NCBI GenBank assembly: GCA_964607765.1
Contig: CAZSNT010000028.1
Coordinates: 13,440-77,439, forward strand
From: CAZSNT01 sp964607765
GTDB taxonomy: Bacteria; Verrucomicrobiota; Lentisphaeria; Oligosphaerales; JABHEG01
DNA length: 64,000 nt
Direction: 5' to 3'
Part shown: positions 44,910 to 53,693 of the stretch, piece after piece
How positions within the stretch are numbered: position 1 is the stretch's first letter
Layout: each line of letters begins with the position of its first letter
Program-made: the position numbers and the translations under genes
Notes under the pieces: generated by a model
The model's database searches: none
What the model saw: only the letters and a program-made list of their open reading frames with translations
Told to the model about the DNA's origin: nothing

Positions 44910-47483
44910 TCACGGTTTGATCAGGAACCAGTGGCTCCCCGCGTCCGCCGACAGCTCGAACCGGAATCCGCCTTTCACCGGCGTCCCGCGAACAGCTGCC
45001 ATCTCTGTGCCGTCGCCTGCCAGCGGCACGAGCCTGAGACCCGGGAGTTTGCTCCGGATCCCCAGCAACCCCGTTACGGGTTCGGAAACCGCCACCTCTC
45101 TCCAGTCCGCGCGTTCCTTGCTCATCCGTGCCAGTGCGGTGACCAGCAGCCGCCCCGAGTCCGGGATCGGCTTGCCGTCCAAGCTGGTAACAACAACGGC
45201 AGCTTTCGGCGTCTGGACGTTGATGCCCACGTCGCGGAGTCCGAGAGGGCGGCCTTTGAGCCAGCCGATGGCGCCCTGCGTCTTCGGCGTGTCAATCGTG
45301 AGCAGGCCTTGCTTCCAGTCGCGGCGAAGCTCGCCCGTGTCACTCTCGAGCGCAGTCGCCCCCGGCGGCACGAAATCCCGATCCAGGTCCGTGACCACCA
45401 CGGCGCCGGCGGGGATAGGCGAGGGCTTGAGCCAGGGCAGTTCCGCGATGCCGGGGAGGGCGAGCGCAACCCGGTGTTTGAGCGACAGTGTGCGGAACAC
45501 GGCCTCCGGCTCGCCGCTGCCGCGCAGCAAGCAACTGTCCCGGCTCAGCTGCACTGCGACTGTCTTGATTGCCGGCCGCACGTGTCCGCCGCGGAACAGC
45601 AGCGCCGCGGCCGGCATCATGCCGATGATGTTCGGTATGTTGTGGGAACTCCAGGCACTCAGCTTGTCGCCGCCCAGAGCGTCTTGCGAGTAGCCGTAGA
45701 GCATGGGCGCGTCCCAGCCCTGGAACGCTCCCATCGCAGCGATCAGGATCGGCATGACGAACGCGTCCCGAGCGCCCGAGCCGTCTTCCACGTTCCACTC
45801 CGTGACCGTCAACGGCTTGCCCAGCACCTGGGCACGCGCGATTGTGTCGGCAAAGCTCGCCGCGCCGCGCGGACTCCGCAACAGGAACTCGCCGTGGCTG
45901 TAGGTGTGTACGTCGATCATGTCGCCCGCGGTCAGAGCCGGAACGCTGAACAACGGCGTGCCGCCCCACATCTGACCGGTGTCAATGGGCTGTCTGACCC
46001 CGAGCCCGCGCAAGTACCGGATCATGTCGACATTCCAGCGGTACTCCATGTCGTTGAGCAACAGCTTGGACGCGCCGGGCAACCACGTCTGTTCCAGCTC
46101 GTGCTGCGGCAGCCCCGTGCGTTTTGCGAACTCCGCAACACGCTGCCTGAACAAGGCGTGGTGCCCCGGGACCTGCTTGTCCGCGAGCAGTGCGTTGCCG
46201 AAGTGGTGGGTCAGGTCATTCTCGTTGGTCAGCATGAACGTCATCACAGCGGGGTCGTCCTTGAGCGCCAGGCCCGTGTGCGGATTGACCGTGGTGACCA
46301 GTTTCCGGTTGAACTCTTTCATGAGCTCTTTGATGCGTTCGTTCACGTAGCAGTAGCCTTTGACCTCGACGCCGACTTCCTTGCGTTTGGACTTGGCCAG
46401 CAGTTCGGCGAAGTGCGGAACGCCGTCCCCCTGCCGGAACGGGCGCTCCACGTGCAGGTCGATCCACAGGTAGATCCCCTCGTCACGCAAGCACTTGATC
46501 CAGTAGAAGTACGTGTCGAGCGCCTCTTGGTCGAGCGCCCGGCTGGTAGGGCCCATGGCGAGCAGGCACTTCTCCACCCAAATCTGTGAGTCGTGGTGGT
46601 GCAGGCGGACCAGGTTGAAGCCCAACTTCGCGATACGCCGTGCGTGCGCAGCGATGAGCTCTCGATTCTCGGCAAACAGCGAGTAGGCCTGCACGTTGCA
46701 GCCCCAGAACCGGATGGGCTGGCCATTACCCAGCACGAACGCGTCGCCGCGAGTCCTCACGAACCCGAACTTGCCTGCGGGCCGGTGGTTCAGGCCGCTG
46801 AGATCGACGAACGACTCGGTCGGATGCAGCACGTCACGCAGCCATCGCGATGTGTCCGCGTCGCCGTAACGCTCCGCCAGCGACAGGACGCGCCGGCTGT
46901 CGCCCGGCAGATCGATGCGCATGGTCACGGTGCGTGAACCGGCCGGGAACGAGCCGCTGTAGAACAGGCAGCGGATGATGCCCTTGTTGCCGCGCTCGAA
47001 GTAAACGCTCGGCAGCTCCGGCTCGAACGTCACCCGCACCCGCCTGCCGTCGCCAATCCGCCACTCCCAGCCGCGATTGCCGAGCAAGGCGGGCGGCGTG
47101 TCGTGGCCGCCGAAGAGCGCGTCCCCGACCGCGGGCCGGAACTCGATGCCCCCGCCAATGGCCGGGTTTGTGGCGCGGGCCACGTCGAGCGTGAACGTGC
47201 AGCTCATGCCGCCCGTGTCGCGCAGAGCCCAGGCCGCTGTGCCGGTCAGGTTGAGCTGCGGCGCTGCGAGTCCGAATACGTCCCCGGCGCCGTCGCGCCT
47301 GCGCGTGTTCAGTCCGACCCACTTCCAGTTGGCGCCCCAGAACGGCGTTTCGCATTTGAACAGGTGTTTGCCGTCCAGCGTAACCAACGGCATGCCGCGC
47401 TTGTCCAGAGTGTACTCGATCTGTGCCGACGCCGTGCCGGCACAGATGGCAACAGCTGCGGCGACTGCGGCGTGGATTTTCAT
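44910..47483 (-). CDS. Exported GH-A clan glycoside hydrolase-like protein
   Basis: An 857-residue protein. ATG 47483 with GGAG upstream opens a signal peptide (MKIHAAVAAAVAICAGTASA). After a beta-sandwich N-terminal region (~1-230), a TIM barrel follows (VRLHHHDSQIWV, GIYLWIDLHVERPF). The candidate acid/base is E421 in LTNENDLTHH, and the candidate nucleophile E562 in LTVTEWNVED; this NE...TE pattern is typical of clan GH-A (cellulase, GH42-like). A C-terminal sandwich region closes the protein. Family number not assignable. Converges on rnr. Confidence 0.78.
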   Translation of the reverse strand: MKIHAAVAAAVAICAGTASAQIEYTLDKRGMPLVTLDGKHLFKCETPFWGANWKWVGLNTRRRDGAGDVFGLAAPQLNLTGTAAWALRDTGGMSCTFTLDVARATNPAIGGGIEFRPAVGDALFGGHDTPPALLGNRGWEWRIGDGRRVRVTFEPELPSVYFERGNKGIIRCLFYSGSFPAGSRTVTMRIDLPGDSRRVLSLAERYGDADTSRWLRDVLHPTESFVDLSGLNHRPAGKFGFVRTRGDAFVLGNGQPIRFWGCNVQAYSLFAENRELIAAHARRIAKLGFNLVRLHHHDSQIWVEKCLLAMGPTSRALDQEALDTYFYWIKCLRDEGIYLWIDLHVERPFRQGDGVPHFAELLAKSKRKEVGVEVKGYCYVNERIKELMKEFNRKLVTTVNPHTGLALKDDPAVMTFMLTNENDLTHHFGNALLADKQVPGHHALFRQRVAEFAKRTGLPQHELEQTWLPGASKLLLNDMEYRWNVDMIRYLRGLGVRQPIDTGQMWGGTPLFSVPALTAGDMIDVHTYSHGEFLLRSPRGAASFADTIARAQVLGKPLTVTEWNVEDGSGARDAFVMPILIAAMGAFQGWDAPMLYGYSQDALGGDKLSAWSSHNIPNIIGMMPAAALLFRGGHVRPAIKTVAVQLSRDSCLLRGSGEPEAVFRTLSLKHRVALALPGIAELPWLKPSPIPAGAVVVTDLDRDFVPPGATALESDTGELRRDWKQGLLTIDTPKTQGAIGWLKGRPLGLRDVGINVQTPKAAVVVTSLDGKPIPDSGRLLVTALARMSKERADWREVAVSEPVTGLLGIRSKLPGLRLVPLAGDGTEMAAVRGTPVKGGFRFELSADAGSHWFLIKP

Positions 47484-47561
47484 GGCGCGCTCCGAGTGTT
47501 CGGGTTTCAGTGTTCGAGCATGGCCGCACAGCCTGCCTTTTCGGGTGTGAAAGCCCTGTAT

Positions 47562-47639
47562 TCTCAGACAGGACTCCCCGTCGATTGCAGTCGGCAGCGG
47601 TCGATTGCATCCGACTGCTGTCGAGTTTGCTTTCTCGAG
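47562..47639. repeat. Dispersed GATTGC/GTCGG element, copy 2
   Basis: Reads TCTCAGACA, then TCGATTGCAGTCGGCAGC, TCGATTGCATCCGACTGC and TGTCGAGTTTGCTT. The same order occurs at 50989-51062 and, inverted, at 42778-42828. It sits between two minus-strand genes. Confidence 0.85.
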
Positions 47640-47747
47640 CTTGCTTTTCCGAGCTTGGGAGAGTCTCCACTCTCAGGCAGATGTTCAGCTCGGTGCCAGG
47701 ACATGGCGGGGTCTTCGCCGGTCCGGAATCAGCGCGGGGCAGGGCAT

Positions 47748-49571
47748 CTATCTCGGGGCTCCTGTCTCGTCATGCGCATGGCCGGAGCCTGTATTCCGCC
47801 TGCCCGCGAGGAAGCCCCATGTGCGCCCCCATCCTGTGTCGTGGATCTTCACTCTCGCCACCGGCTGGTCATGCGGCTGCCCGGGCAGGCAGACACGCAG
47901 CGTTCCACTGGCCAGGTGGTCGTAGCCGACGATCACGGCGGGCGTGCCGTTGTGCGTTGTCGCCACGGGCAGTCCGTAAAGGCATGACAGGACAACATCG
48001 CTGATCAGTTGCACGCGTTGCAGCCTGGGTGCGTCGGGCGGTACGGTCACGACGTTCAGCTGCCATCCAGCCGTGGCGGCCCACGGCTGCAGATTGGTTT
48101 CGTCGTCGCACACCTCGTCGATCGGCCAGCGGGTCGCTGCCGCGGCCGCGCGGACGGCTTGCGCCAGACCAGCGCCCACGGGCGCAGACACACCGGATAT
48201 CACCGTCTTGCCCCCCTCCCACGGTTGACCAAGCCGCCCGGGCAGAGGGCGCTGTATGCCGAGGTCACGGAGCCCCTCGACAGGCGCGAGTTTGGGCGAA
48301 GTCGGCAGATCCGTCTCGGGCACATTGAGTTCCAGCAGTGCCTGGCGGATGTGCGTCGCGGCCTCAGCATCCCACGCCTGCAGCCGTCGCACGAGCGCCG
48401 CGAGCTCGAGGCGGAACTCGGGTTCGGCGAACCGCAGCAGTTTGGCATCGTCCGTGCGGTTCCACGCACCCAGGGTCTGCCACACGCGCCACAGCAGGTC
48501 GTGCATGGCCTGGTGGCAGAAACTGGCCTGTCGCAGGCCCTCTGCGGCGCGCGGCAGCGCGTCCGCCGCCTGGGACAGGAACGACGATGCGTAGGCGCGG
48601 CGTTCGGCCAACTCGCCGATCGGGTCGTTGTGCCGCTTGTACAGGGGCTCGAGCCGGCGCGGATCACCGGCTGCGGGCTCAGGCACGGGTGTCAGCAGGA
48701 AGTCGATCCACGTTTGATACGTCGCCACGCCCATCGCTGCGTCATCCGTGCCGAAACCATTGCACAGCAGCGCCAGATCCAGCTGGAGGGCTTCGCAGAT
48801 CAACTTGGGACGGTTCGGCGCCGGGTTGGCCCTGTCGCCCGGCACCACAATGCCGCGCGTGTCGCGGAACCAGTCGCGCAACACGAAGTGACCCGCGTCG
48901 TCGAAGCTCAAGCGCGGATCCTCGCGTGCCTCGTTCTGGAAGAAATTCCAGCCGACGAGCACGTTGCCGTTCTCTCTGAAGCCGCTGATCAGGCAAGGCT
49001 CGTCAGGGCCGAGCACGCCGATGGCCACCACGGGCAGACGGCGGTCACGAATGGTCTGCACGATCAGGCGCCGGAACTCGGCCTCGTCATCGCCGGCCGG
49101 TCCGGCATAGTCCTGGCCGGCGGCGAACGCCGAGCGCAGGAGCATGCGGTAGTCGTAGCCCGCGATCGCGAATGCCCTCTCGTAGGAGTGGATCAGCTTC
49201 CTGCCCAGATGCCCCTCGCCGTAGGGCTGTTCCCACTGGAACGCGAACCCCGCACCTGTGATGCCGTGGAACAGTGCGCACGCCGACCACCGCCAGCTCC
49301 CGCGCTTCTCGGCAAACCCCGGCAACCCCAGGTCGTCGCCGACGTATTCCATGAGTGCGCGCATGATCGAGGTCAGCGGATGGTCTTCCGGGTTGCCCTT
49401 CTTCGGGCCCTGGTAGAATCCGACCCACGGCACGGTGTGCAGAACGACGGATTTCGCGTCTCGCTGTGTCACCACGGTGCGCTCCTTTCGCGGTTCGGCG
49501 GCAGGCGCGACGTACGCCGACAGGCAGACACCCGACACTGCGGCGCAACACGCCCAGGTCGCGATCCTCAT
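47748..49571 (-). CDS. Exported protein, family not recognised (possible papain-like fold)
   Basis: A 607-residue protein. ATG 49571 is preceded by AAAAGGAGAAG and starts a signal peptide (MRIATWACCAAVSGVCLSAYVAPAA). The text includes VLHTVPWVGFYQGPKKG, WSACALFHGITGAGFAF and, near the end, VVLSCLYGLPVATTHNG and PAVIVGYDHLASGTLRV. The last resembles the His-containing strand of C39/BtrH-like peptidase folds (xxHxxxxVGYD), though a clean catalytic Cys is not evident. Function unknown. It diverges from the fucosidase gene across 147 bases that must contain both promoters. Confidence 0.55.
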   Translation of the reverse strand: MRIATWACCAAVSGVCLSAYVAPAAEPRKERTVVTQRDAKSVVLHTVPWVGFYQGPKKGNPEDHPLTSIMRALMEYVGDDLGLPGFAEKRGSWRWSACALFHGITGAGFAFQWEQPYGEGHLGRKLIHSYERAFAIAGYDYRMLLRSAFAAGQDYAGPAGDDEAEFRRLIVQTIRDRRLPVVAIGVLGPDEPCLISGFRENGNVLVGWNFFQNEAREDPRLSFDDAGHFVLRDWFRDTRGIVVPGDRANPAPNRPKLICEALQLDLALLCNGFGTDDAAMGVATYQTWIDFLLTPVPEPAAGDPRRLEPLYKRHNDPIGELAERRAYASSFLSQAADALPRAAEGLRQASFCHQAMHDLLWRVWQTLGAWNRTDDAKLLRFAEPEFRLELAALVRRLQAWDAEAATHIRQALLELNVPETDLPTSPKLAPVEGLRDLGIQRPLPGRLGQPWEGGKTVISGVSAPVGAGLAQAVRAAAAATRWPIDEVCDDETNLQPWAATAGWQLNVVTVPPDAPRLQRVQLISDVVLSCLYGLPVATTHNGTPAVIVGYDHLASGTLRVCLPGQPHDQPVARVKIHDTGWGRTWGFLAGRRNTGSGHAHDETGAPR

Positions 49572-49718
49572 TGATCTTCTCCTTTTCCTGTCGCAACGTG
49601 GCACATATTCCGAGCGGGTCAACTTTCCATGGCTTGGCGCAGCGGCAGGAAACGGGATAGGTTGAACAGCAGTCGAGGCGGCGCGCGGTGATCGGCAGCA
49701 ACCATGGAGGAGAGCATA

Positions 49719-50981
49719 ATGGAACTGGCGAACAAGCAGACGTACGAGGCCGAAGTGACACGGACGCGCCCGGAGCGGATGGCGTGGTGGAACGAGGCGC
49801 GCTACGGCATGTTCGTGCACTGGGGGTTGTACGCCTTCCACGGCCGCAACGAGTGGGTGCAGGCGATCGAGTGCATCCCGGTGAAAGAGTACGAGCAGCT
49901 GACCGAACGCTGGAACCCCAAGCAGCGCCCGGCGCGCGAGTGGGCACAGCTCGCCGTGGCCGCGGGCATGAAGTACATGGTTCTGACCACCAAACACCAC
50001 GAGGGCTTCTGCCTGTGGGATACGCAGCAGACGGTGTTCAATTCGGTCCAGGCCTGCGGGCGTGACCTGGTCGCGGAATACGTCGAGGCTTGTCGCGAGT
50101 TCGGACTCAAGATCGGCTTTTACTACTCGCTGATGGACTGGCATCATCCGGATGGCGCACGGTCGGCTTACGATCCGGAGGCGCGTCGACGTTTCCTCGA
50201 CTTCACCAAGGGCTGTGTCCGCGAGCTGCTCACGCAGTACGGCCACATCGATATCCTCTGGTACGACGTGGCGCGCCCGTTCCAGCACCATGAAGGCTGG
50301 GAATCGCTGGCTATGAACCAGATGGCGCGCGAGCTGCAGCCGCACATCCTGATCAACAATCGCTCGAGGCTGGACGAGGACTTCTCCACACCCGAGGGAC
50401 GAGTGGCCGCCGCGGAAGCCGGACGCGGTTGGGAAGCGTGCATGACCTTTAACGACACGTCGTGGGGCTACATGCCGTCGGCCGCCGCGGACAGTCACTC
50501 TCCGCGCGACATCCTGAAGATGCTCAACACGGCGGCAGGCGGCTGCGGCAACCTGTTGCTCAACATCGGGCCGGCGCCCGACGGCAGTGTGCCCGAGGAG
50601 GCCGTCGCCCCGCTTACGACGGTCGGCGAGTGGCTCAGGCTCAACGGTGAGGCGGTCTACGGCAAACTCGACCGCCGCGGGGGACACTCCGGCAGCGCCT
50701 GCGGCAGGTACTCGCAGCGGGGTAACACCCTGTACTTCTGGGTGCGCTGCTGGCCGGGCAGCGAGATCCCGATCGGCGGCTTCAAGACGCCGCTGAAATC
50801 GGCCCGCTTCCTTGTCGGCGGCGAGCCGATCCGGTTCACGCAGGAAGACTACCGCATCGTGCTGCGCGACCTGCCGCAGAGCAGTCCGGACACGGTCGCC
50901 GGAGTTACGGTTGTTGCGCTCGAGTTCGACGGCTTGCCGGAATACGTGTGGGCAGCCACAACGCCCGCGTTGACCGTGTAG
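49719..50981 (+). CDS. Alpha-L-fucosidase (GH29)
   Basis: A 420-residue GH29 enzyme cleaving terminal alpha-L-fucose. The N-terminal barrel has WWNEARYGMFVHWGLYAFHGR and KYMVLTTKHHEGFCLWDT, the histidines typical of the family. The nucleophile is D183 in DILWYDVARPF. NLLLNIGPAPDGSVP is the usual end of the catalytic domain, and a C-terminal sandwich follows. ATG 49719 follows GGAGGAG; an alternative is 49704. No signal peptide, so probably cytoplasmic. Fits a fucose-rich substrate together with the second GH29 at 59985. Confidence 0.93.
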   Translation: MELANKQTYEAEVTRTRPERMAWWNEARYGMFVHWGLYAFHGRNEWVQAIECIPVKEYEQLTERWNPKQRPAREWAQLAVAAGMKYMVLTTKHHEGFCLWDTQQTVFNSVQACGRDLVAEYVEACREFGLKIGFYYSLMDWHHPDGARSAYDPEARRRFLDFTKGCVRELLTQYGHIDILWYDVARPFQHHEGWESLAMNQMARELQPHILINNRSRLDEDFSTPEGRVAAAEAGRGWEACMTFNDTSWGYMPSAAADSHSPRDILKMLNTAAGGCGNLLLNIGPAPDGSVPEEAVAPLTTVGEWLRLNGEAVYGKLDRRGGHSGSACGRYSQRGNTLYFWVRCWPGSEIPIGGFKTPLKSARFLVGGEPIRFTQEDYRIVLRDLPQSSPDTVAGVTVVALEFDGLPEYVWAATTPALTV

Positions 50982-50988
50982 TCTGTGC

Positions 50989-51062
50989 TCTCAGACAAGC
51001 CCCTCGTCTGCCGCGGTCGGCAGCTGTCGATTGCATTTGACTGCTGTCGAGTTTGCTCTGTC
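50989..51062. repeat. Dispersed GATTGC/GTCGG element, copy 3
   Basis: Contains CTCAGACA, GGTCGGCAGCTGTCGATTGC and ACTGCTGTCGAGTTTGCT, in the same order as the copy at 47562. It lies between the fucosidase and the ars cassette. Confidence 0.85.
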
Positions 51063-51097
51063 CGTGTCAGTCTCTGCCCCCCTGTCCCCCAGCCAGC

Positions 51098-51150
51098 TTG
51101 ACACGGGCAGTCGGCGGGCTAAAATATGCGGAGTTGCGCAGATACGCAGA
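51098..51150 (+). promoter_or_regulatory. Sigma-70 promoter and possible ArsR operator
   Basis: TTGACA at 51098-51103 is followed by a 16-base spacer and TAAAAT at 51120-51125, a near-consensus pair. Immediately downstream, ATATGCG (51123-51129) and ATACGCA (51142-51148) are near-copies around GTTGCGCAG, a plausible ArsR-binding site overlapping the transcription start. The arsR start is at 51169. Confidence 0.65.
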
Positions 51151-51168
51151 AAGCGGCGCGGAGGCATC

Positions 51169-51510
51169 ATGCAGGACGAGGCGGAGCTGTTCAAAGCACT
51201 CAGTGATCCGACGCGGCTGCGGCTGGCGGCGTTGCTTGCCGGTCAGGGCGAGGTGTGCGTTTGCGTGATGGCCCAGGCCCTTGATGAGCCGGACTTCAAG
51301 ATCTCGCGTCATCTGCGGGTGCTGCGTTCGGCCGGCATCGTCGCGGCCCGGCGCGACGGGACGTGGATGCACTACCGGCTGGCCGAGCCCCGGACCCGGC
51401 TCGAAGCGTGCCTCCACGAGTGTTTCCGCGGCTGTCTGACAGACCACGCGACCGTTCTGGCGGACGCCGGACGTCTGCGGCAGGCGAGCTGCGGCAATGG
51501 CGAGCGGTGA
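51169..51510 (+). CDS. arsR: ArsR-family metalloregulatory repressor
   Basis: A 113-residue winged-helix repressor. ATG 51169 follows GGAGG. The segment GEVCVCVMAQAL places C30 and C32 in the position of the As(III)-binding CxC of ArsR, and DFKISRHLRVLRSAGIVAARR is the recognition helix and wing. Three further Cys near the C terminus may join the metal site. In the absence of arsenite it should repress its own promoter and acr3, whose start is 34 bases downstream. Confidence 0.93.
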   Translation: MQDEAELFKALSDPTRLRLAALLAGQGEVCVCVMAQALDEPDFKISRHLRVLRSAGIVAARRDGTWMHYRLAEPRTRLEACLHECFRGCLTDHATVLADAGRLRQASCGNGER

Positions 51511-51544
51511 CGACGACGCCCCAGCGATGAAGGAGATTTCTGGC

Positions 51545-52747
51545 ATGGCAGATAGCGAATGTGTCGGTACTGACCGGAAGATGACGAGTATTTTCGAGCG
51601 CTACCTCACGGTGTGGGTGGCGCTCTGTATCGTGGGAGGCATCCTGCTCGGCAAACTGGCGCCGGGGTTGGCGGGATCGCTCGACGGTATGGCCATTTCG
51701 GTGAACGGCGCACCCGTCGTGTCCATCCCCATCGCCGTCTGTCTGTTCTTCATGATGTACCCGATCATGGTCAAGATCGACTTTGCCAGCGTGGTCAAAG
51801 CCGGGCGGAGCGGCAAGCCCGTGTTCCTGACCCTGTTCGTCAACTGGTGCGTCAAACCGTTCACGATGTACGCCATCTCGCTGCTCTTCCTGGGCGTGCT
51901 CTTCCGCGGCTTCATCGGTGCGGAGGCGACGGATCTCGTCAAGATGCCGTTCGGGCTCGACCTGCCCGTGGGTGCGGAATACGGGGCGGGAACCGTCGTG
52001 CTGCAGGACGGGCTGAAGATGCTCCGCGTCCCGCTGTGGCGGAGCTACCTGGCGGGCTGCATTCTGCTGGGGGTCGCGCCGTGCACGGCCATGGTTCTGG
52101 TCTGGGGTTATCTGTCGCGCGGCAACGATAGCCTCACTCTTGTCATGGTGGCCATCAACTCACTGACGATGCTCGTGTTGTACGGCGTTCTGGGCGGCTT
52201 CCTTCTCGGTGTCGGCCGACTTCCCGTGCCGTGGCAGGCGCTGTTACTGTCCATCGGCATTTATGTGGCACTGCCACTGGTTGCAGGCTATTTCTCGCGG
52301 CGGTGGATCATTGCGGCGAAAGGCGAGGCCTGGTTCAGGGAGAAGTTCCTGCACGTTCTCACGCCGATCACCATCATTGCCCTGCTTATCACGTTGGTCC
52401 TGCTGTTTTCGTTCAAAGGCGAGGTGATTCTCAGCAACCCTCTGACCATCGTCTGGATCGCGATCCCCCTGTTCATTCAGACCTGTCTGATCTTCGCGCT
52501 GGGCTACGCGCTGGCGAAGATACTGAAGCTGAGCTACGAGGACGCGGCTCCGTCGGCGATGATCGGGGCGAGCAACCATTTCGAGGTCGCCATTGCCACG
52601 GCCACCATGCTGTTCGGCCTCTCCTCCGGTGCCGCGCTCGCGACGGTCGTCGGTGTGCTGATCGAGGTGCCCGTGATGCTCATGCTTGTCCGATTCTGCC
52701 TGCGGACACAGGCTTGGTTCCAGCACAGCGAACCCGTGCCCGCCTGA
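51545..52747 (+). CDS. acr3: Acr3-type arsenite efflux transporter
   Basis: A 400-residue protein with about ten membrane segments of the BART superfamily, exporting arsenite with the proton gradient. The conserved Cys is C180 in GVAPCTAMVLVW; the conserved Glu is E347 in SNHFEVAIA. ATG 51545 has GAAGGAG nine bases upstream and is preferred over in-frame starts at 51497 and 51527. It ends at 52747. Neither an arsenate reductase nor ArsA lies beside it, so the cassette handles arsenite (or relies on a reductase elsewhere). Confidence 0.94.
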   Translation: MADSECVGTDRKMTSIFERYLTVWVALCIVGGILLGKLAPGLAGSLDGMAISVNGAPVVSIPIAVCLFFMMYPIMVKIDFASVVKAGRSGKPVFLTLFVNWCVKPFTMYAISLLFLGVLFRGFIGAEATDLVKMPFGLDLPVGAEYGAGTVVLQDGLKMLRVPLWRSYLAGCILLGVAPCTAMVLVWGYLSRGNDSLTLVMVAINSLTMLVLYGVLGGFLLGVGRLPVPWQALLLSIGIYVALPLVAGYFSRRWIIAAKGEAWFREKFLHVLTPITIIALLITLVLLFSFKGEVILSNPLTIVWIAIPLFIQTCLIFALGYALAKILKLSYEDAAPSAMIGASNHFEVAIATATMLFGLSSGAALATVVGVLIEVPVMLMLVRFCLRTQAWFQHSEPVPA

Positions 52748-52825
52748 GGTGGCGTCCAGACTCGAGGTCGTGCTGACAAATCGAGTATAGCTACTGTGAG
52801 TTCGGCGGCTATGCAGAAAATAGGA

Positions 52826-52855
52826 AGCGGCCAGACCGACAACGGCCTGACCGCT
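52826..52855 (-). terminator. Probable Rho-independent terminator of small gene
   Basis: On the minus strand AGCGGTCAGGCC pairs with GGTCTGGCCGCT (12 bp with two G-U pairs, 6-base loop), followed by TCCTATTTT. It lies 38 bases after the small gene's stop. The plus-strand version is weaker, so it may also slow transcription from acr3. Confidence 0.65.
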
Positions 52856-52893
52856 CCTTGCATTCACTCACTCACTTGCTGTTGATTTCGTCT

Positions 52894-53154
52894 CTACTCA
52901 GCAAGGTCCTTGAGTTCGGCAATCCGCTTTTCCAGCTGCTTGATTTCGGCCTGGGCTTCTGCCTTTTCCGCCTTCTCAATAGCTGCTTTGATCGCGCCAC
53001 GCTGCTGGCCGGAGACCTTCTGCCAGACCTTCGGATTTGTGGCAACGTCAGCGGTCAACAGACCAAGCAACTGCGCCTTTGCTGCGGCTGTTGCTGCTCT
53101 CTTTGCGGCCGACGCCTCCTTCTCTGCGGCACTCATCTTTTTTCTTCCGGGCAT
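52894..53154 (-). CDS. Small Lys/Ala-rich coiled-coil protein
   Basis: An 86-residue basic, Ala-rich protein. ATG 53154 is chosen because GGAG lies upstream; longer starts at 53196 and 53241 lack a ribosome site. It begins MPGRKKMSAAEKEASAAKRA, has a middle segment NPKVWQKVSGQQRGAIKAAI, and ends in a coiled coil (AEIKQLEKRIAELKDLAE). I recognise no family. The composition recalls small nucleic-acid-binding proteins, but this is guesswork. It has its own terminator and stands between two unrelated units, so it is probably an independent gene. Confidence 0.65.
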   Translation of the reverse strand: MPGRKKMSAAEKEASAAKRAATAAAKAQLLGLLTADVATNPKVWQKVSGQQRGAIKAAIEKAEKAEAQAEIKQLEKRIAELKDLAE

Positions 53155-53693
53155 TTTCTCTTCTCCACTGCTGTTTTGGTTGCGTGTTCCGGTCATCAGG
53201 GACTGAATCAAATGACAGAATCTACACTGTAGCAGGACCAAAACGGAAAGTCAACTGCCCGCGCGGGGCCTTCTTCCTGGGAAGCCAGTGTAAATAAGTT
53301 CCCCGGGGAGACCCATATAGCCGCGACGCCACAAAGAAAATAGCGGAATCGTCACGACTGAACAAACGCCTCCACGCCGGCACGCGGAAGTTCGGGCAGA
53401 AAGCCGCCCTGCGGGGAAGCAGTGAACGGCAGCCCTCAGCCGACCATGGCCCAGGAGTGGATGACGGTTGCCCGTGGCGGACGTCGGTCGCAGTCGGTCG
53501 CATTCGGTCGCAGTCGGGAATGGATGTCAGGTCGTCCCGCCGCAAGGGATGTCAGTTTGCCGCTTAATAGTCCTGGTCGGCTGGACATCCGTCGCCGGCA
53601 GTGACAGACTGTCATGGAGCGGCCCGTGCTTTACAAACGCGGCAGCGTGGTCGGAGCTTCTGGCTGAACTGTCGAAGGAATTGGACAGCTAAC
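53155..53693. other. Intergenic region with GGTCGCA repeats
   Basis: No supportable gene. Three copies of CGGTCGCA/TTCGG-type units occur at 53487-53519, apparently related to the dispersed GATTGC/GTCGG element. The small gene's promoter should lie in the first 100 bases. The last 30 bases lead into the sialidase gene, with a weak AAGGAA ribosome site. Confidence 0.6.

Noticed and set aside
53222..53545. 107-codon minus frame upstream of the small gene
   Set aside because: Arg-rich, no motif and no start signals; lies in repeat-bearing DNA.
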